Program-made: the position numbers and the translations under genes | Notes under the pieces: model-generated | What the model saw: the letters and a program-made list of their open reading frames with translations, nothing else | What the model was told of the DNA's origin: nothing | The model's database searches: none | Shown here: positions 1 through 13,880 of the stretch, in pieces | How positions within the stretch are numbered: position 1 is the first letter of the stretch | Layout of the letters: every line of letters starts with the position of its first letter | Assembly (NCBI GenBank): GCA_947179485.1 | Contig: OX359247.1 | Coordinates: forward strand, 50,441,131-50,505,130 | Direction: 5' to 3' | Length of the DNA: 64,000 nt | From: Allacma fusca | Lineage: Eukaryota > Arthropoda > Collembola > Symphypleona > Sminthuridae

Positions 1-278
1 TACAAGACTGAGCTGATAATTACGTGCTACTTCCAGGGCATCCCCGAGTGGGAACACAAGAGGAGTAAATACTGATGATCGTTATTAGTTAAAAGTTTCT
101 CGAGTGCACATAAGCAGGAGCATTCATGGACTGGTGCAGTATGACTTGACTGTGCGAACACTGCACTCAATTCTATGTTGAGTAGAGCTATGTATGTTTG
201 ACAAAGACCCAAACATGGAACCAATTCCAGAGTCCATGAGATGGAAGAAATGTGCTTGATATAAAATGAGTCTTGGCT

Positions 279-280
<2 letters not shown>

Positions 281-344
<64 letters not shown>

Positions 345-347
345 TCT
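281..347. repeat. (CT)n microsatellite
   Basis: Near-perfect dinucleotide CT run of about 65 bases. The long Glu-Arg reading frame on the opposite strand is only the translation of this repeat. Confidence 0.97.
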
Positions 348-3300
348 TCTTAAAATAAAACTACAAAATATATCTAACATGTACATAAATGTACCATTAC
401 GGACTCGGCAGAGCTATAAAGCCGAAGCCTGTGAAGAAGAAAAAGCAGAAGAATAAGAGAGAAGTCTCATAATCATTTATCATAAGAATTGTGTCCTCCA
501 TGTCCCTACTTATGCATGGACTCATAACGAACTACGTGTGCAAGACTTTATAGTTGATAGGGGAATTGGGGGGACGACAACATGACTGTGTCCCAAGAGT
601 AGTCCCCCAGCAAAGTATATTCTTATACCCAAGTGCTTGCACATTCCCAGGGAGTGAATTTTTTGAGAAATGTCCCGTTCCCAGATAAATGATCTTATCT
701 CTTTCACTCTCTACATATTTTTATTTCATAGTATTTACGGGTCCGGGTCCCAAAAAAGAACATTAGAGTCAGGCTCCTTGCAAGGAAAGCTTGCAGTTTT
801 TTAAAGTACTTTCATAATTCATGGTTTTATTAGAAATTTCTAATTTTTTCCCGTGGTTTTGAGCCGTCCATGTAGCTTTGGGGTAATCTTTCGGAGGAAT
901 CTATATTTGATAATAGGGACTTCCTCCCTCCCTCCCCCCCCCAAGGCTGTAGGTCGGGGCGGGCTAAATGCACATAGGAAATAAGGGAAGAGTGAGAGAG
1001 GGGGAGGGGGGAAATGACGGAGTTTCTTAGTAGCAGAGACACAGGGACTGTAATGTGAAAAGTCAGAGGCATTTTTCATTTCTGTTTTGTTGACTCACAC
1101 CCAGTCGACAAACGACGCCGACATGGCAAATGGGAAGCCAAGGAAGGAAAAAGCGGAGAAAAAATAATAGCAAACATTTGCCGATTCTCTTGTACAATTT
1201 CAACAAATGACACACAAGGAATAGGAGTATACAAGTAGATTCTATAGTATACAAGTATATAGTGTATAAGTCGTATCTGAGAATCAGAGGAGGTATCCCC
1301 CAGCCTCCACATCATACTTTTCTTGAAGTTTCCTTTGTAGTTTAAAAACAGTACCCAAAAATATACCATGTGTATAGGAAAAGTTATGGGGAAAAAACCT
1401 CAGGAAAAAAAAAAGTTACTCTTTTTTTAACATGTCTAGATCCATATGTAGAGAAATGTGAAGCCACTTGGTTCCCTTTCGTACATTTCCTATGAGGAAA
1501 TCCCTCCGCACATGTACCCTTAAACTGTTACATGGAGAAACACCAAGTTGTACATGTCAGCTGTAGAGAGCTGTATAACTCCAAGTGTAGATACATGCAC
1601 TGACTTGTATAGAGAGAACCATGTTGATGATTTTTTTTCTCCCTCAACTGGAGAAAGATATACAGCAAATTCTCCCCAATATAATTTCCTCCTTCATTTC
1701 CTCCCTGGCAGAAACCTCATTGACTAACAATAGGAGACCTAGTTTCTTGGAACCCAAAATTTTGGATTCTCTCAACAATGTGTCTCCAAATACATATTCA
1801 TCCTACGTTACTCTCTCTCCTTCGGAAAATTCAGGAGAGAAATATTTTTCTTGCTACATTGATTTTTTTTTTCGTATAAAATATCAAACTCCGATTCACA
1901 TCTATACAGTACATACATATATACATCCCAAGGAGACTTCCATTGAAGAGAGACGTAAGAGACATGTAGAGCCATTCCCTTATGGGGGCAGAGATTTGTA
2001 CATGGAAAACCTTGAAGCTGTTTCGGTTTTTACGGTTTTCGCCCATGTTTGCTGTTGACAACAACATGAGAAGACAAAAAAAAATTCCGGAGATAATGAC
2101 AGAACAAGGAGGGAGATATTAGAGAAGAGGAGAGAGAATGTCAATGAAAATCTTCACTTGGGTATTAGGGCTACCAAAGGATAAAACCAAAAGGATAAAA
2201 GTATTTCCCTTTACGAGGATCATATAGATCCTAAAAATACCGAGATTTTCACTAGCTTTTTATTATAGGAGCGCCGAAACAAGACCTGGATCAAGACCTT
2301 TACTTTCCAAACTTGCTCCACAACTTGTTTTAGCCTTATATAGACAATACGACTTCCAGTATGGGCACACACACATATGTACATACATACATACTTTCTC
2401 CACTCCCAGTCACGATTCCATGGAGGGGATATATACATATATACCAGTACATCTAATGTCTCTATATCGTTATATATGAGAAAAATTTACAAAGGTTTAG
2501 CAGAATGTGCTTAAAGGCTCTGTAGGAATTTTTTGACCACACTAAAAATATTGAATTTCCCAGGAATCAAGGAGATCCCGCTTCCTGTAGTAACTGGCAA
2601 CTTTATTTCTAGATCTCCTGAATCACTACCGGCTATCACGAGCTGGAATTATTTATAGGACGATTCCATGTAACATCTCCTAAGACGCAAATAAGCAGAT
2701 CTGTATTTATCCGAGCAGTATTGTTTATGTGGGAAATTATTACACACAAGGGAATTGGGAAGATTGTAGGTTTGCTTTTTCCTTTCAAAACCTTTCCTTC
2801 GTTTTTTTTATCTAGTATAGGTTGACCTTGTCAGAAATTTTTAGCCGCTTTTAAAAACTTGGAAGTTTTAATTAAAATAATTAGATATAATTACATACAT
2901 ATGTATGTAATACTTAAAAGAAATTCAAAAGCAACTTTAAATTAATTAGTACAAAAATAAAACAGGGGAAATTCCAGCATCGACTACTAAGTCAAAATTA
3001 AACGTATAATATAATAAGTTTGTCTGAATTTGTTTGAGACAAATTCCATAATTTTTAAAAATGTACAGAGAATGGTTCCTTCTATGCTCGACTCAAATGG
3101 GATCTCACACAATCAATAAGTATTAGATTATTTTATTTTCATCCCCATATTTCCAACTTTGTTCTTCATATAATAATACTACAAGTGGATGGATAGCACT
3201 AGCCTTGTATGTGTCTATTTAATAACGAAATTCCGAAGCTTGAGCATCAGCAGTCATTTCAATAAATCACACCTCAATTTTGTATATATTCGTTGCAGGG

Positions 3301-5208
3301 GCAGCCACAAAACTTTGGTCTCATATTAAAATGAATTTCCTACTGAGGATTGGGAGCTCAAAGGTAAAGGTCAAAATATTCCTGAGTTTGAGCCTGGTCA
3401 CATAAATGTTTGTGTCTATAATATGTAATTATTCAAAACTAAATGGATGTTGAGACTGATGGAAGCTACATGGAATTACTCCCCTTGCGGATACCCACTA
3501 TTTGCAGGAAGAATTCCGAACCTAACCAAAGGAACCATCCCCCAAACATGTGTATCAATTGTGGACACAGTAATAAGTATTTGTACCCTTCCCTTGGGCC
3601 TGTCAGTTGCGTTAATTGCAAAACTTTTGTTTCACATTTTCCCAATCCTGGGTATGAGTCTCCCTGAGAAATTATTCCAGACAGAATTTAATATCCGTTT
3701 TTACAACACAAAAAAACTAGCATATCGAATGATTCAACATTAGTTCCAAGGGAGTTCCTCCAAAGGCTCTGATATTAAAAAAATATGAGATGCATTGTTT
3801 CAGAAACAAGGAGAGAATCTTAATTTGAGAAGAGGAATGAGTAAAACAAGAGAAAGGGACCTGACGGGAATAATTCAATCTCAAGAGTAACTATGTATAT
3901 CTATGTATCTATATGTATATCTTCTACGTAAGAAGGGAACACATGCCATCAGAACTAACCATATCCTAAAACTTGAGGCCCTCACACTATATAGCCATGA
4001 AGGGAATACTTTGATCATACGAATTCCGTAATTTCAGTCAAATTCATGGAAGGAAGTGTGGGAGGACATTGTGAGGAAAGAAAGTTTTGGGGGATGTTGG
4101 AGAAACTCATTAAGTCATTGAAACATGCATGATTAAAGTATTATTTTATCCGTTCCAGCATGACATCAAAGCTGGGTCATATAATATTCCCTCATTAATA
4201 ATGATCCGAGATACAGACCATCAAGATGATCGCAGCTGACGCTTTTTTTTCTTCCCCAAGTATTATTCTCACTGTGAAACTACATATGTATGCACGTTAT
4301 CATAAGATTAGTGGGGATGCCTTGGCGCTTCGGAACTGATGGTTACTTAATATGATTTCTTGTCTGGGATGACTTTTCTCAAGAAACAAAAAAAAAGAAT
4401 ATCCTGTTAAGAAGGAAATCCACACTTGGTTGGGAAAAAAGGAGAATTCATGTCCGTTTCAAAAATATACGATAAGACGGGAATTATTGTAGGATAAGGA
4501 GATAGCTTCATAATGATATCTACTCCTATTCAAGACGTGAAGATCCAAATCAAGGGACGGACTTTCCTTCACATGTGGAGACATGCCCTGCTAGTTTACT
4601 CTACTTCCAGAAAAATTCCACCCCATTTGTATATCTATACATAGATATTCTACATATATAGGACTGGAGAGAGAAAAGTTTTAATCTCATCTTCCCATCT
4701 ATTCACATTTCATGTCTTTTATTATGGAGCTCATACACAGTATGCACATATTTATGGACATTAGTAGTATAGGCCCGACAGCTACAATTTTGAAAAACTT
4801 TGTACAACCTATGGATACTTTTATATATATGGAATGTATCTATGGATTTACACATCTATATAGGTATAAGTACTAGCAGTGAGGGACATTGCTTCTAATG
4901 CTATAGGAACGACTCTGATATGAGATGATCTGTGTATAGTGTCCCCGTATGCATGCACATTATGTAGTGCATTTCTCCACAGGCACATACATAAGTAATG
5001 GGAGATCCCTCCTATTATTGGAGATATGCAAGTCAGCCTTTAAAAATGTATTATTTACTGTAAAAAGGAACAGTCCCAGGGAAGAAACCCCCCCAAGTTT
5101 TATCAATCTGGTCGATTTATTACCATATTCGGATATAAAATTCCCTGAAATGGCTACAAAAGCTCACGAGCGGTTTAGGTCACCCTGATTTCTCTCTTCC
5201 CCATTAAC
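348..5208. other. Gene-free block, left part
   Basis: No gene is recognisable on either strand. Reading frames here are short, lack splice structure and match no family I know. The sequence is complex rather than repetitive, with scattered GAATTCC, TGTACAT and TACATACA motifs and poly-T or poly-A tracts. It could be intergenic or a long intron of a gene outside the window. Confidence 0.5.
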
Positions 5209-5218
5209 TACACACACA

Positions 5219-5252
<34 letters not shown>
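5209..5252. repeat. (CA)n microsatellite
   Basis: CA dinucleotide run of about 44 bases with one T interruption. Confidence 0.95.
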
Positions 5253-7035
5253 TTTCTCTGCACAATTCCCCACATACTTATGACTTCTTCGGACAAAAAG
5301 ATCCTTTCTTCCTTCCTTTATATCCAGCTCTCCCATAAGGAACTCAACCCTTTGAAAAGTTTTGAGGACACGTTGGAAAACCTTCCAGGGAAATTCTCGG
5401 AGTGTGAGGAGCTCTTCCATTGAGTATATTTTTAGACCATTGTGTTTGGAGGAATAAACAAAATTTTGCGAGGAGGATCTTGTATGTAATTTGATTTGCT
5501 CACTTATTAAGATTAGCATCCTCCCTCGATACATATAATCAGTGTCTTGCGAAACAAATAAAGTTCCCTCCTCGAGATGTACTGTCCCCACGGAATATTA
5601 ATCCTTATTGCTAAGAATTTCCTTAAATGTTACCACTCTACCCCAAAATATCTGCAGAGTATCTTTTTTGTTTTTACTAAATAACCGAAATGTCTCTTGG
5701 CCACCGTACAAGTTGCCCGGGTGAATTTTCTTAATCATGTTAATTGCACTCTTGCATCACAATCAATGTAATTAACTTGACTTGTGTGCAGACACAGAGA
5801 CAATGAATGTATGTTGGGACGGACCCACACTAGACGATGCACTTTCCTCATTAATAAGAAAGCCCAGCCTTGAATATTAAATGAGCACAACTTCCCATGC
5901 TTTTGTTACTTTTTGAAGCCCAAACTTGGAAAACGTTGTGAGTCTCAACACTTTCAGGACACACCATGTATACATGACAAACACACAACTCTACAAAATG
6001 TAAACAACATATGAAAGATGTAAACAGAGAAACTAAATCAAACACAAGTTATGAATGCCAGGTTTAGTAGGATTTTTAGTGAATTAGTAAAATATGTATG
6101 GATTCCTTTTGCCAACAAGTTTTTTTTAAAGAAATTATTAGTGCTCTTTTAATGAAGGCTGCAAGCAGAACTTTGAAACTTGCAATAACTTTTGGCTGTA
6201 AATTAACTATGCATGTAGATACTATTTTGATGTATACATATGAGTAGTCAAGTCTACATACAAAAGGAAATGGGTTCCTTACCGATTTTGATGGTTTCGG
6301 GAAGGGCCAAACTATTCCCAGGCCAAAGGATACACAGAAGAAAACTTAACTTGAGAAGGTAGGCCATTTTGAACTTATTCCTCCTGAGCATTTTCCGGGC
6401 GAAAGCTTCAGAATTTACACTATGATTTTGAAAACATGAGTTTATTTTTTTAAAATTCCAGTCAAATTAATCTTTCCAAATTTGAATTCCACCAAGTCTC
6501 ACTATACTGTCACTATTTAGTATTTACAAAGGTTTTTTTTGACTTCCTATGAATTTACACGAAACAATTGGACATTTAATTTTAGGACGCACTAAAATTC
6601 TAAAACCATTGAAATACTAGTCTTTTTTTTTTAAATGTGTGGGTGTAAATTGCACGGTTGGACTTTTCAGTTTGTAAAATCCTCGGATTTTGTTGAGTTT
6701 ATTCCTGTTCTAATAAACACACAGGCTTGTATTTGACGTAAAGGGGGGGGGGATTGGGGAGAGATATAGACAGTTTACTCAATATGACTAATTTGTAGTT
6801 TGAAATGGTGGTGGAGCATTTGAAATTAGTTTCATTGTCAACAAGTTTTGGGGGATAGTTGGAACAACTTTATGGGACTATTTTCACCCAAGAATGAGTT
6901 AGTTGAAAACTCTCACATGGAAATTATTTTATCGCACTCTCTTTCCTCTCCTTTGGATTTGTAATAGTATGGAATAAGTGTGGGAGAGGAGCTCAAGTGA
7001 TGATAATGTTAGTCAAGTAGGTTTAGTTACTTTTC
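5253..7035. other. Gene-free stretch with AT-rich motif cluster
   Basis: No gene seen. Around 5755-5790 and 5995-6030 lie TAAT-core motifs (GTAATTAAC) and two TGTAAAC or TGTAAACA motifs, which resemble homeodomain and forkhead sites. Such short matches are expected often by chance. Confidence 0.35.
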
Positions 7036-7114
7036 CACACTCCACACACATGGGCTCCACACACACATACACACACACACATACACACATTCACATTCAC
7101 ATTCACACACTCAC
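7036..7114. repeat. CA-rich microsatellite, interrupted
   Basis: CACA/CATTCA run with several interruptions; it blends dinucleotide CA and hexanucleotide CATTCA units. Confidence 0.9.
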
Positions 7115-7550
7115 GGAGACACAGAGACACAAGAGTTCATTGGAGTTGCTTCTATTTTTTTTTCTAGTTATAAATCCGGACTACGTTCATGAGGGTAAGA
7201 AACGTGGTGTGAGTATAAGTTAAAGGTGGTATATGCTGATGGCTGGTCCTATATTGTTAGATGTTTCCCTCGTATGGAACTTTACATAGGTATAATTTTA
7301 CAGATTTTATAACTACAGCCTGGCAAGTACAGTAGTCACATTGAATATTATGGAATTGTACAGGGCTATATATGACAGAAGAGTGGTTGCTAGTAGTGGT
7401 AGATCTAGAAAAGGAATCGGTGACTCCCAGCTCCCGAACCAACTGACACTGTGGGGAAATTCGCCTATGTTCCAACTATATCAAGTTGACACAGCCAGGG
7501 AATTGTGGTCCACGGCCAGCAGCAGTGTAGTAGCAGAAGCAACAGCAGGA
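7115..7550. other. Short unique stretch between CA repeats
   Basis: Nothing convincing seen. The frames covering it on both strands are uncorroborated and end in low-complexity His-Thr translations of the neighbouring CA repeat. Confidence 0.4.
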
Positions 7551-7563
7551 CTCACACACACAC

Positions 7564-7606
<43 letters not shown>
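7551..7606. repeat. (CA)n microsatellite
   Basis: CA run of about 55 bases with one TT interruption. Confidence 0.95.
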
Positions 7607-7608
<2 letters not shown>

Positions 7609-7851
7609 TCAGCAGATCCACAACATCCCTCCCCGCTTCTTCCTGCACCAGAGTCAGGAGTGTATCCTTACACTTTACTTACCGGGAGTTAGCGGAAAAT
7701 CCTCTATGAACATTGCACTATAAGAGCGAATCTAATATGAACCAATCCAAATACTATTACAAGTATTTTTAGCATTCATCTCATCAATTCTTTACCCTTC
7801 GCGGATGAGAGCGTGGTGATGCTGTAGGAAAACTTTTATACGTGGAGCATT

Positions 7852-7852
<1 letters not shown>

Positions 7853-7895
<43 letters not shown>

Positions 7896-7933
7896 TCTCT
7901 CTCTCTCTCTCACTCTCTCTCTCTCTCTCATTC
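7853..7933. repeat. (CT)n microsatellite, interrupted
   Basis: CT dinucleotide run of about 80 bases with single A interruptions at regular points. Confidence 0.95.
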
Positions 7934-10900
7934 TATTCCCCAGTAAGTTCTCATCCTCGTTGTAACAGCTGCAAGTTTCAAGAAAAAATACAGGACAGGA
8001 ACTGCGAATTAATGAATCAAATCGATCATATGTATTGGACATAGTTTGCCAAATATATCTGAATTATTTTCCAGGCGACGGGCTGCAGAACTCTTGGAGT
8101 GAACACAAGCACTCGGGGAATGTAGAGACTTAATGCCTGCCCTCTAGAAATTCCCAATCTTCCGCTAAGAAGTACAATGAACATTTGGAATAAATTGCTA
8201 AAATGAGATAGAAATTCAGTCATGGGAAGACATATGGGCTCGTCTTCGCCTTTCTGGCAATTTCCAGGTATTAATAGTGTTTGCTTGTTTTTAGTTTATT
8301 CTCTTTCAATGGGTTCAATTTGGTCTCTTCGTCGATGATGCATAATTGTATGCTCACAAGTAGAACATACATAGATAGCTACTATAGCTAAAGTGTGTTG
8401 TTCTATGGATGTAGGAGTGTACACATGTTCCCATGTCTGTTTATTTTGTGAGAGGCTTATATCTGTATATACATAGTTCACCCAATCTGTTATGTCGTGA
8501 GTTGTTGGGATATATAATAATTATTGAAGCCTCTACTGTATAGTCACTGGGGAAGGAGCTACGCGTCAGGAGAGACAAGAGGATTATTTGTAAGGATTGT
8601 TTGCACACACAAGTGTGTTCGTCCAAATGCGGCCTAATAAAGATTGTGTATGCAGGCAGAAATAAAATTGTGACAAGATGGTTCTCCCGGAGTTGGCACG
8701 AGCCTTTTTTTTTTGCAAATTATTACCAAGTTTTGAGGGAGAGAATGAGTCAATTAATTACAAAAACCGAAAACTCCCATTCTGAGGGAAGGGAAATGGA
8801 AGGAAAGCACGTGCCTAATTAGCTCCAAAGGATGAGGCGAAGGGGTTTGACAACAATAAACTTTAATTGAAATGCTCTAGTGCCGTCGTAGTTTCCTCAT
8901 CTCCGTCGGTCCAACATCCCGAGTCATATCCCCAGCTCATGCCGCATCCTTCACCATCTCCCCACACAACACATCTCTTCATATACATATGGAGGAACTA
9001 GCTACGTGATTATGTATCTCCATGTCCCAACACCAGAACTTCCAAGTTATGCAAAATATCTGAAGAGGAGACTTCCCCAGTAAAAATTAACAATGATTAG
9101 AAATCTGACAATTATTAAAATTTCCCGGATGCCCTCGTCGGTGACAAGAGAGAGGCGGGAGGTTGACCTATTAGGCCAGACGTACATAAATTTGGAGTAA
9201 GGATGTACCTGAACGTATGACTCTCCCAGTTAGTACATCCCAGAGGGTCCTCCAGTATGTACATGACTACAGTATATGGGCAATCCCACGGAAATTAATT
9301 ATTTTTTTATACAAGCGTATCTATATCCAATTATCAAGGGCATATAGTACATGATTAGAATGAAGGAGCCTGGGGAGTAGATACATAATTATGTATGTAC
9401 ATACATATGTGCTTGTACTTATAGATACTGAGACATAGGACCCGGCTTCCGTCATCTTCCACAACTCCCAAGTAGATACTGATGGGAAAGTGAAATGTTG
9501 AGGTCTTTATGGGAACAAGTTTTATTAATGAAAGCACTGAGCACACACAGTACTTTCAAAAGTAATGCTCCCCCTCTCCCTGACAGAAAGACATTAAATT
9601 AGAGTAAGGTTGAATTGAGCTGATTGACTTGGACTACTGGAAAAAATTAGGCTTGTACACAAAAGCATTTACAATGTTAATTCTACATGTAAATCCGGAT
9701 CGGGAAGTCTCCTATAGAGTCAATAGGACTGTGATGACGGGAATTAAGTCAGTCCGCGGGATTAAATTGCCCAGTCTACTACACTGTTGAGCCCAAGTTC
9801 TGATCATGCTCCCTATTAAAGACAAGACATGGATCCTACCCACGTGTAATACATACTAAATACATTCTCGAACATACATACATACATAGATACATACAAT
9901 CGTACATAGATGTATCCATACGTAGATCCATACATGCATAATTTACTTATAGATACTTACATCCTCACATTAAATGAAGAGTCGAATCCAAAGGAAAGGA
10001 AAGTGGGATGAGGAGGAGAGAATGGGAAATGAAACAGAATTACGGCTCAAAGTTATGCCATCAAGAAGATTGGATATTTTAGCTCAAGGTCGAAAATTAG
10101 ACCGAGCTCCTCATGAAGGGAAATAATGGGGTAAATACCGTCATTGGGATTCAGTGCATTCTTTTTAATGTTTTTACTCATCCTTCCATATAGATACTCA
10201 ATGCTTACTAAGTAACTCGGCTTTCACTGGGACTACGGCATGGGACGTACACTCAACTGTTTACAATGCTAATGCATTCCGAGGCAATGCTATAGATTCT
10301 ATGAACTCCACTTATTCATGGAGATGAAGCGTATTTATATCTAGTATATGTACATATATCTATAATTGTGTGCATGACAAAGCCCAAGTTGAAACCCGTG
10401 TCAGCATAGGAGAAATGACTGGGTCTCTGACTCCACTGTATCAATATAACGCCAGAAAAATGTGACTGTTTTGAAAATGATAATAATAAAAAGAATGAAT
10501 AACGTCATAAAATACTTGGTTTCCTCCACTTAAGCATGTATAGGATGCGGATGTAGCTAGGGAGTTGCATAGAGTATATAATTACATACACTGGCCGGCT
10601 CAGAAAACTTCTTTCCCATCAGAGTTACACTTTTCATGGTGGAGTAGAATAGACACTCCTTCCTTCAAGGAACGTTGAGGACCGTAAATCGAAATTTTCA
10701 CATAATTTTAAATGTTATTGGAAAAGTTGGGCGATTGAAAAAAGCATGCATGTTATTTCTTTGGGGCCCTTGCTCTGGCCGTAATATTTTTTACCCTTAA
10801 ATGATCAAGTTGAAATCCATAGTCCGATTTCAAATCCCACACTATCTACATGTATGTAATTATGTGCTATGTATGTATGTATAGATATACATGTGTCTAG

Positions 10901-13352
10901 ATATGAAACCTACAAGAAAATCCCCCCTCCAATGAAATACTGACCGGCATGAATTTTTTATTTTATTCCCAGATATATATATACACATGAGTCTATGGAT
11001 ATATAGAACCTGTACGTAAAAATGGCTTCACATGGGTTAAGTTACTACATACAATAGGAAAAATATGCGAAGCCAGGTAACTTTTTGGGGGAACAATCTC
11101 GAGCCAACATCAAGTTATTTTTACCCGAGTACATTTCCATTTTATTTTTTTCCCCCGCATTGGAAAAAATTTGAATAGAAAAGAAATGTAATTCGGCGGG
11201 AAATGTGATAACCACTCTTCCTCCATATCCCAGTAATTTAATCAACTTACGAATCAAAAACGTGTGTAAAATCTCCCAAAAGACTTGGACAGAGTTGATG
11301 TGGTGGAGGATAGTTTCAAGAGAAGGCTCAACAGCAGAGGACTGAATCACAATCAGACTGCCATCCAGAATTTTCATCAGGCGAACATCATCTTATATAA
11401 CATACGCAGTGTGTACTTACTATATATATCGGGATGCTTTAAGACAGGCATGGGAATTATATCCTATACTTCTCGACGGAAAGAATTTTACAATAGAGGA
11501 AACCAAAGGAGGAGGGTATGAGGTGTGTGAAAATTTTCACGAACTTGAGACTATGTATATACATATGTTCATACTGATCTGGAATTGTCCATGCAGGATT
11601 GTATGTACATACGCGTGTGAGTAGATATGTATGTGTGGGTAAAGTAGAGAAACAGGACGTAAGGGGAAGAAGAGACGAAGCAGTAGACATGCGTTTAATA
11701 ACTATTCCGAAGGAACCCTCTTTGGCTTGGACATTCCAATCCTTCAAGTAGTAGCTCTATAGTCTTTTGACACACAATTGTAATGTGCAGAGAACCTCTC
11801 TATATCTATAGATTCAACAACTCAAGTACGGAGAGGTATTTCACGAACTCATCCCCGTACTCCATTTTCGAGTGTTTCCGATGAAACTCAACTCAAAAAT
11901 CCATGTATGCGAAATATTTATACTATGGCCATGCCAAATTTGCCCTCATACTTGTGAGGAAAGTTGAATTTAAGATTTGGCTGCAAAGGTTAATAATTTT
12001 TTAATTAGGGACGCGACAGCGGAGATCCACTCGGAAATAAACTAGGAATGGGCAAACATTTGGCCCGCTGTCTCCCTCCACGTAGAGTTCCACACTAATG
12101 CAGGTCTATAGTCTATCCTATAATTGGTATAGAGGTCTACACTAACAATAAGCATATGGTAGAGGTATCACTGCCTTTTGGAAATGTTTTTCGTAGTGAC
12201 TGTGCTAGAGTTATTTTCAGTAGAATGTACCATAAAAATGAATTGTACTGTTTATTGATCAAATCAATATCCAAAATCAAATTGAGGTGTTTTTTAATAC
12301 CCTGGTTCTTATGTTATATGTACATTATATACATTATGTGTTGTATATAATGATGTTTTTAGGCTATCTGTTGACGTAGCGGGCCAGAATACGTGAGAGA
12401 TATTGCATATCGTCAATTGTTTTGTACCAGCCCCAAGTCGAACTTGAAGTTCGTGTCCGTGACCGTACCCGCTCTCGTTGGGAGCAGTAAATGCGTCTGT
12501 GTATAAATGTGCTGTATGTTTAGAAGAGCATGGGAGTGAGATATACTCAACTATTTATATGAAAGTAGTAGTTCTAAACTGCGAGTTAAAGTCGGGCTTT
12601 AAACCCTTGGAAGTTGTCTGTATTTTGCACCTAAAAAGGTACTTGATGAAGTCAATACAAAAGAAGAATGGAGGGTGGAACAACGAGAGGAAAATTTTCG
12701 AGAGGAGCAGAAGGAAGAATCTGCTGAGAATTGACACGTATCTGATGAAACAAGTCAGGATGGCCAATTTGGACGATTGCTGGGAACCCTGGAAAACCCT
12801 ATCACAAATCCCGGAGGAATTTGAAGTATATATATGTATATATATATAAACGGTCTGCTCACTTGCTGTATCTTTGAATATTGTCTTCATCTGGTGGTTC
12901 TACCTCCCTTTCTCTCTCACATCTTTCCCTCCATCCAGGTTCTCTTGAACTCTCTCCCGGGTTCTCAATTCCTTGTGGGTTTGGGAGTGAGTGTGAGTTT
13001 CGACGGAATCATAACTGTTCCTTAGATATGAGTGGAGTGTGGGATTTAGTCAATATTTTGAGAGCTTATTGGGGACGTTATATCAAGGGAGATATTCGAA
13101 CGAGTGTATATGTATATGCATGCTCTTACCACAGGAATGTTTAATTTTGCCTGCAGCATTTTAATAAGGAAGGAATTTAAGGCACAATTTCTGTCGCTGG
13201 AGGAAATTGCAATTCGAAAAACATCCCGTGATATTTTTGCAGCTCCATTAATTTACGCATAAAAGTATCAAAGTGGAATTTGGACAAGCAATTTCTTAAT
13301 TACTTTACTGTAATACGTCTACACAGCGCTCTATATTATTTATTACTTACAG
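7934..13352. other. Gene-free block, right part
   Basis: No gene could be supported. TACATACA-type runs recur (for example near 9395, 9875, 10870). A frame at 12478-12849 begins with a Cys-x2-Cys pair but has no further zinc-ligand pattern. The texture of the sequence changes near 13.15 kb to the AT-richer, transposon-rich DNA that fills the rest of the window. Confidence 0.45.
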
Positions 13353-13365
13353 TTACCTCTGGAGC

Positions 13366-13494
13366 ATGACTAAAAGTATCAAAATTGGATGCTTATTGAT
13401 ATTGATATCATATTGGTTAAATTTTATAGATTCGTTTGCTGATACAAACATTACGGAAAATATTGATTATACCAAATTATGGGGTAAGCAATAA
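13366..13494 (+). CDS. Possible first exon of a small secreted protein
   Basis: An ATG opens a 42-residue frame that starts with a textbook signal-peptide shape: MTKSIK, then a hydrophobic run (IGCLLILISYWLNF), then a small-residue cleavage zone (DSFAD). The following residues are polar with one NIT N-glycosylation sequon. A good splice donor (GGTAAGC) lies just before the stop, near 13484, and a splice-acceptor-like TTACTTACAG sits 13 bases before the ATG. It may therefore be a signal-peptide exon of a longer gene, or a complete micro-protein. I could not find a partner exon downstream before the LINE fragment. No family recognised. Confidence 0.4.
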   Translation: MTKSIKIGCLLILISYWLNFIDSFADTNITENIDYTKLWGKQ

Positions 13495-13880
13495 CTTTTG
13501 GAATGATAAAAATGAGGCAATTAGGTTAGCTCGCGTAAAATAAACTCCAAGATTCCGACAAGGTAAGGAATATACATACCATTGAAAACAAAGCTTTGGA
13601 ATTGGAGTCAAATTTATACATAGACTTTATTGACACTGCTTCTCAATAGAAATAGCCCTTATGGACTTTGTATACTATTAACAATTTTCAATTAAGTAAC
13701 TAATTAGTATAATTTATGTCTTATAAAGATGATTATTACAAATTAATGCACTGTTCTTAAGAACTAAAGATACTATTTCGTCAATAACTCATTGGTATCC
13801 TAAATCTTTTTAGAAATGATACAAAATAATTTGAAAGTGTTCCTCGTGCCCCAATTGTTCCCTTATTTTTTAAATTGAAT
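13495..13880. other. AT-rich spacer
   Basis: Nothing recognised between the candidate secreted exon and the LINE fragment. A continuation exon of the upstream frame was looked for and not found. Confidence 0.4.

Noticed and set aside
27..386. 119-residue Glu-Arg-rich frame on the minus strand
   Set aside because: It is the translation of a CT microsatellite with random flanks; no conserved sequence and no splice structure.
7341..7723. Overlapping frames with Thr-His repeats
   Set aside because: Direct translation of the CA microsatellite in two frames.
12478..12849. Frame starting with a Cys-x2-Cys, briefly taken for a RING-like protein
   Set aside because: Only one Cys pair is present, and the remainder shows no zinc-finger spacing and drifts into AT-rich sequence.
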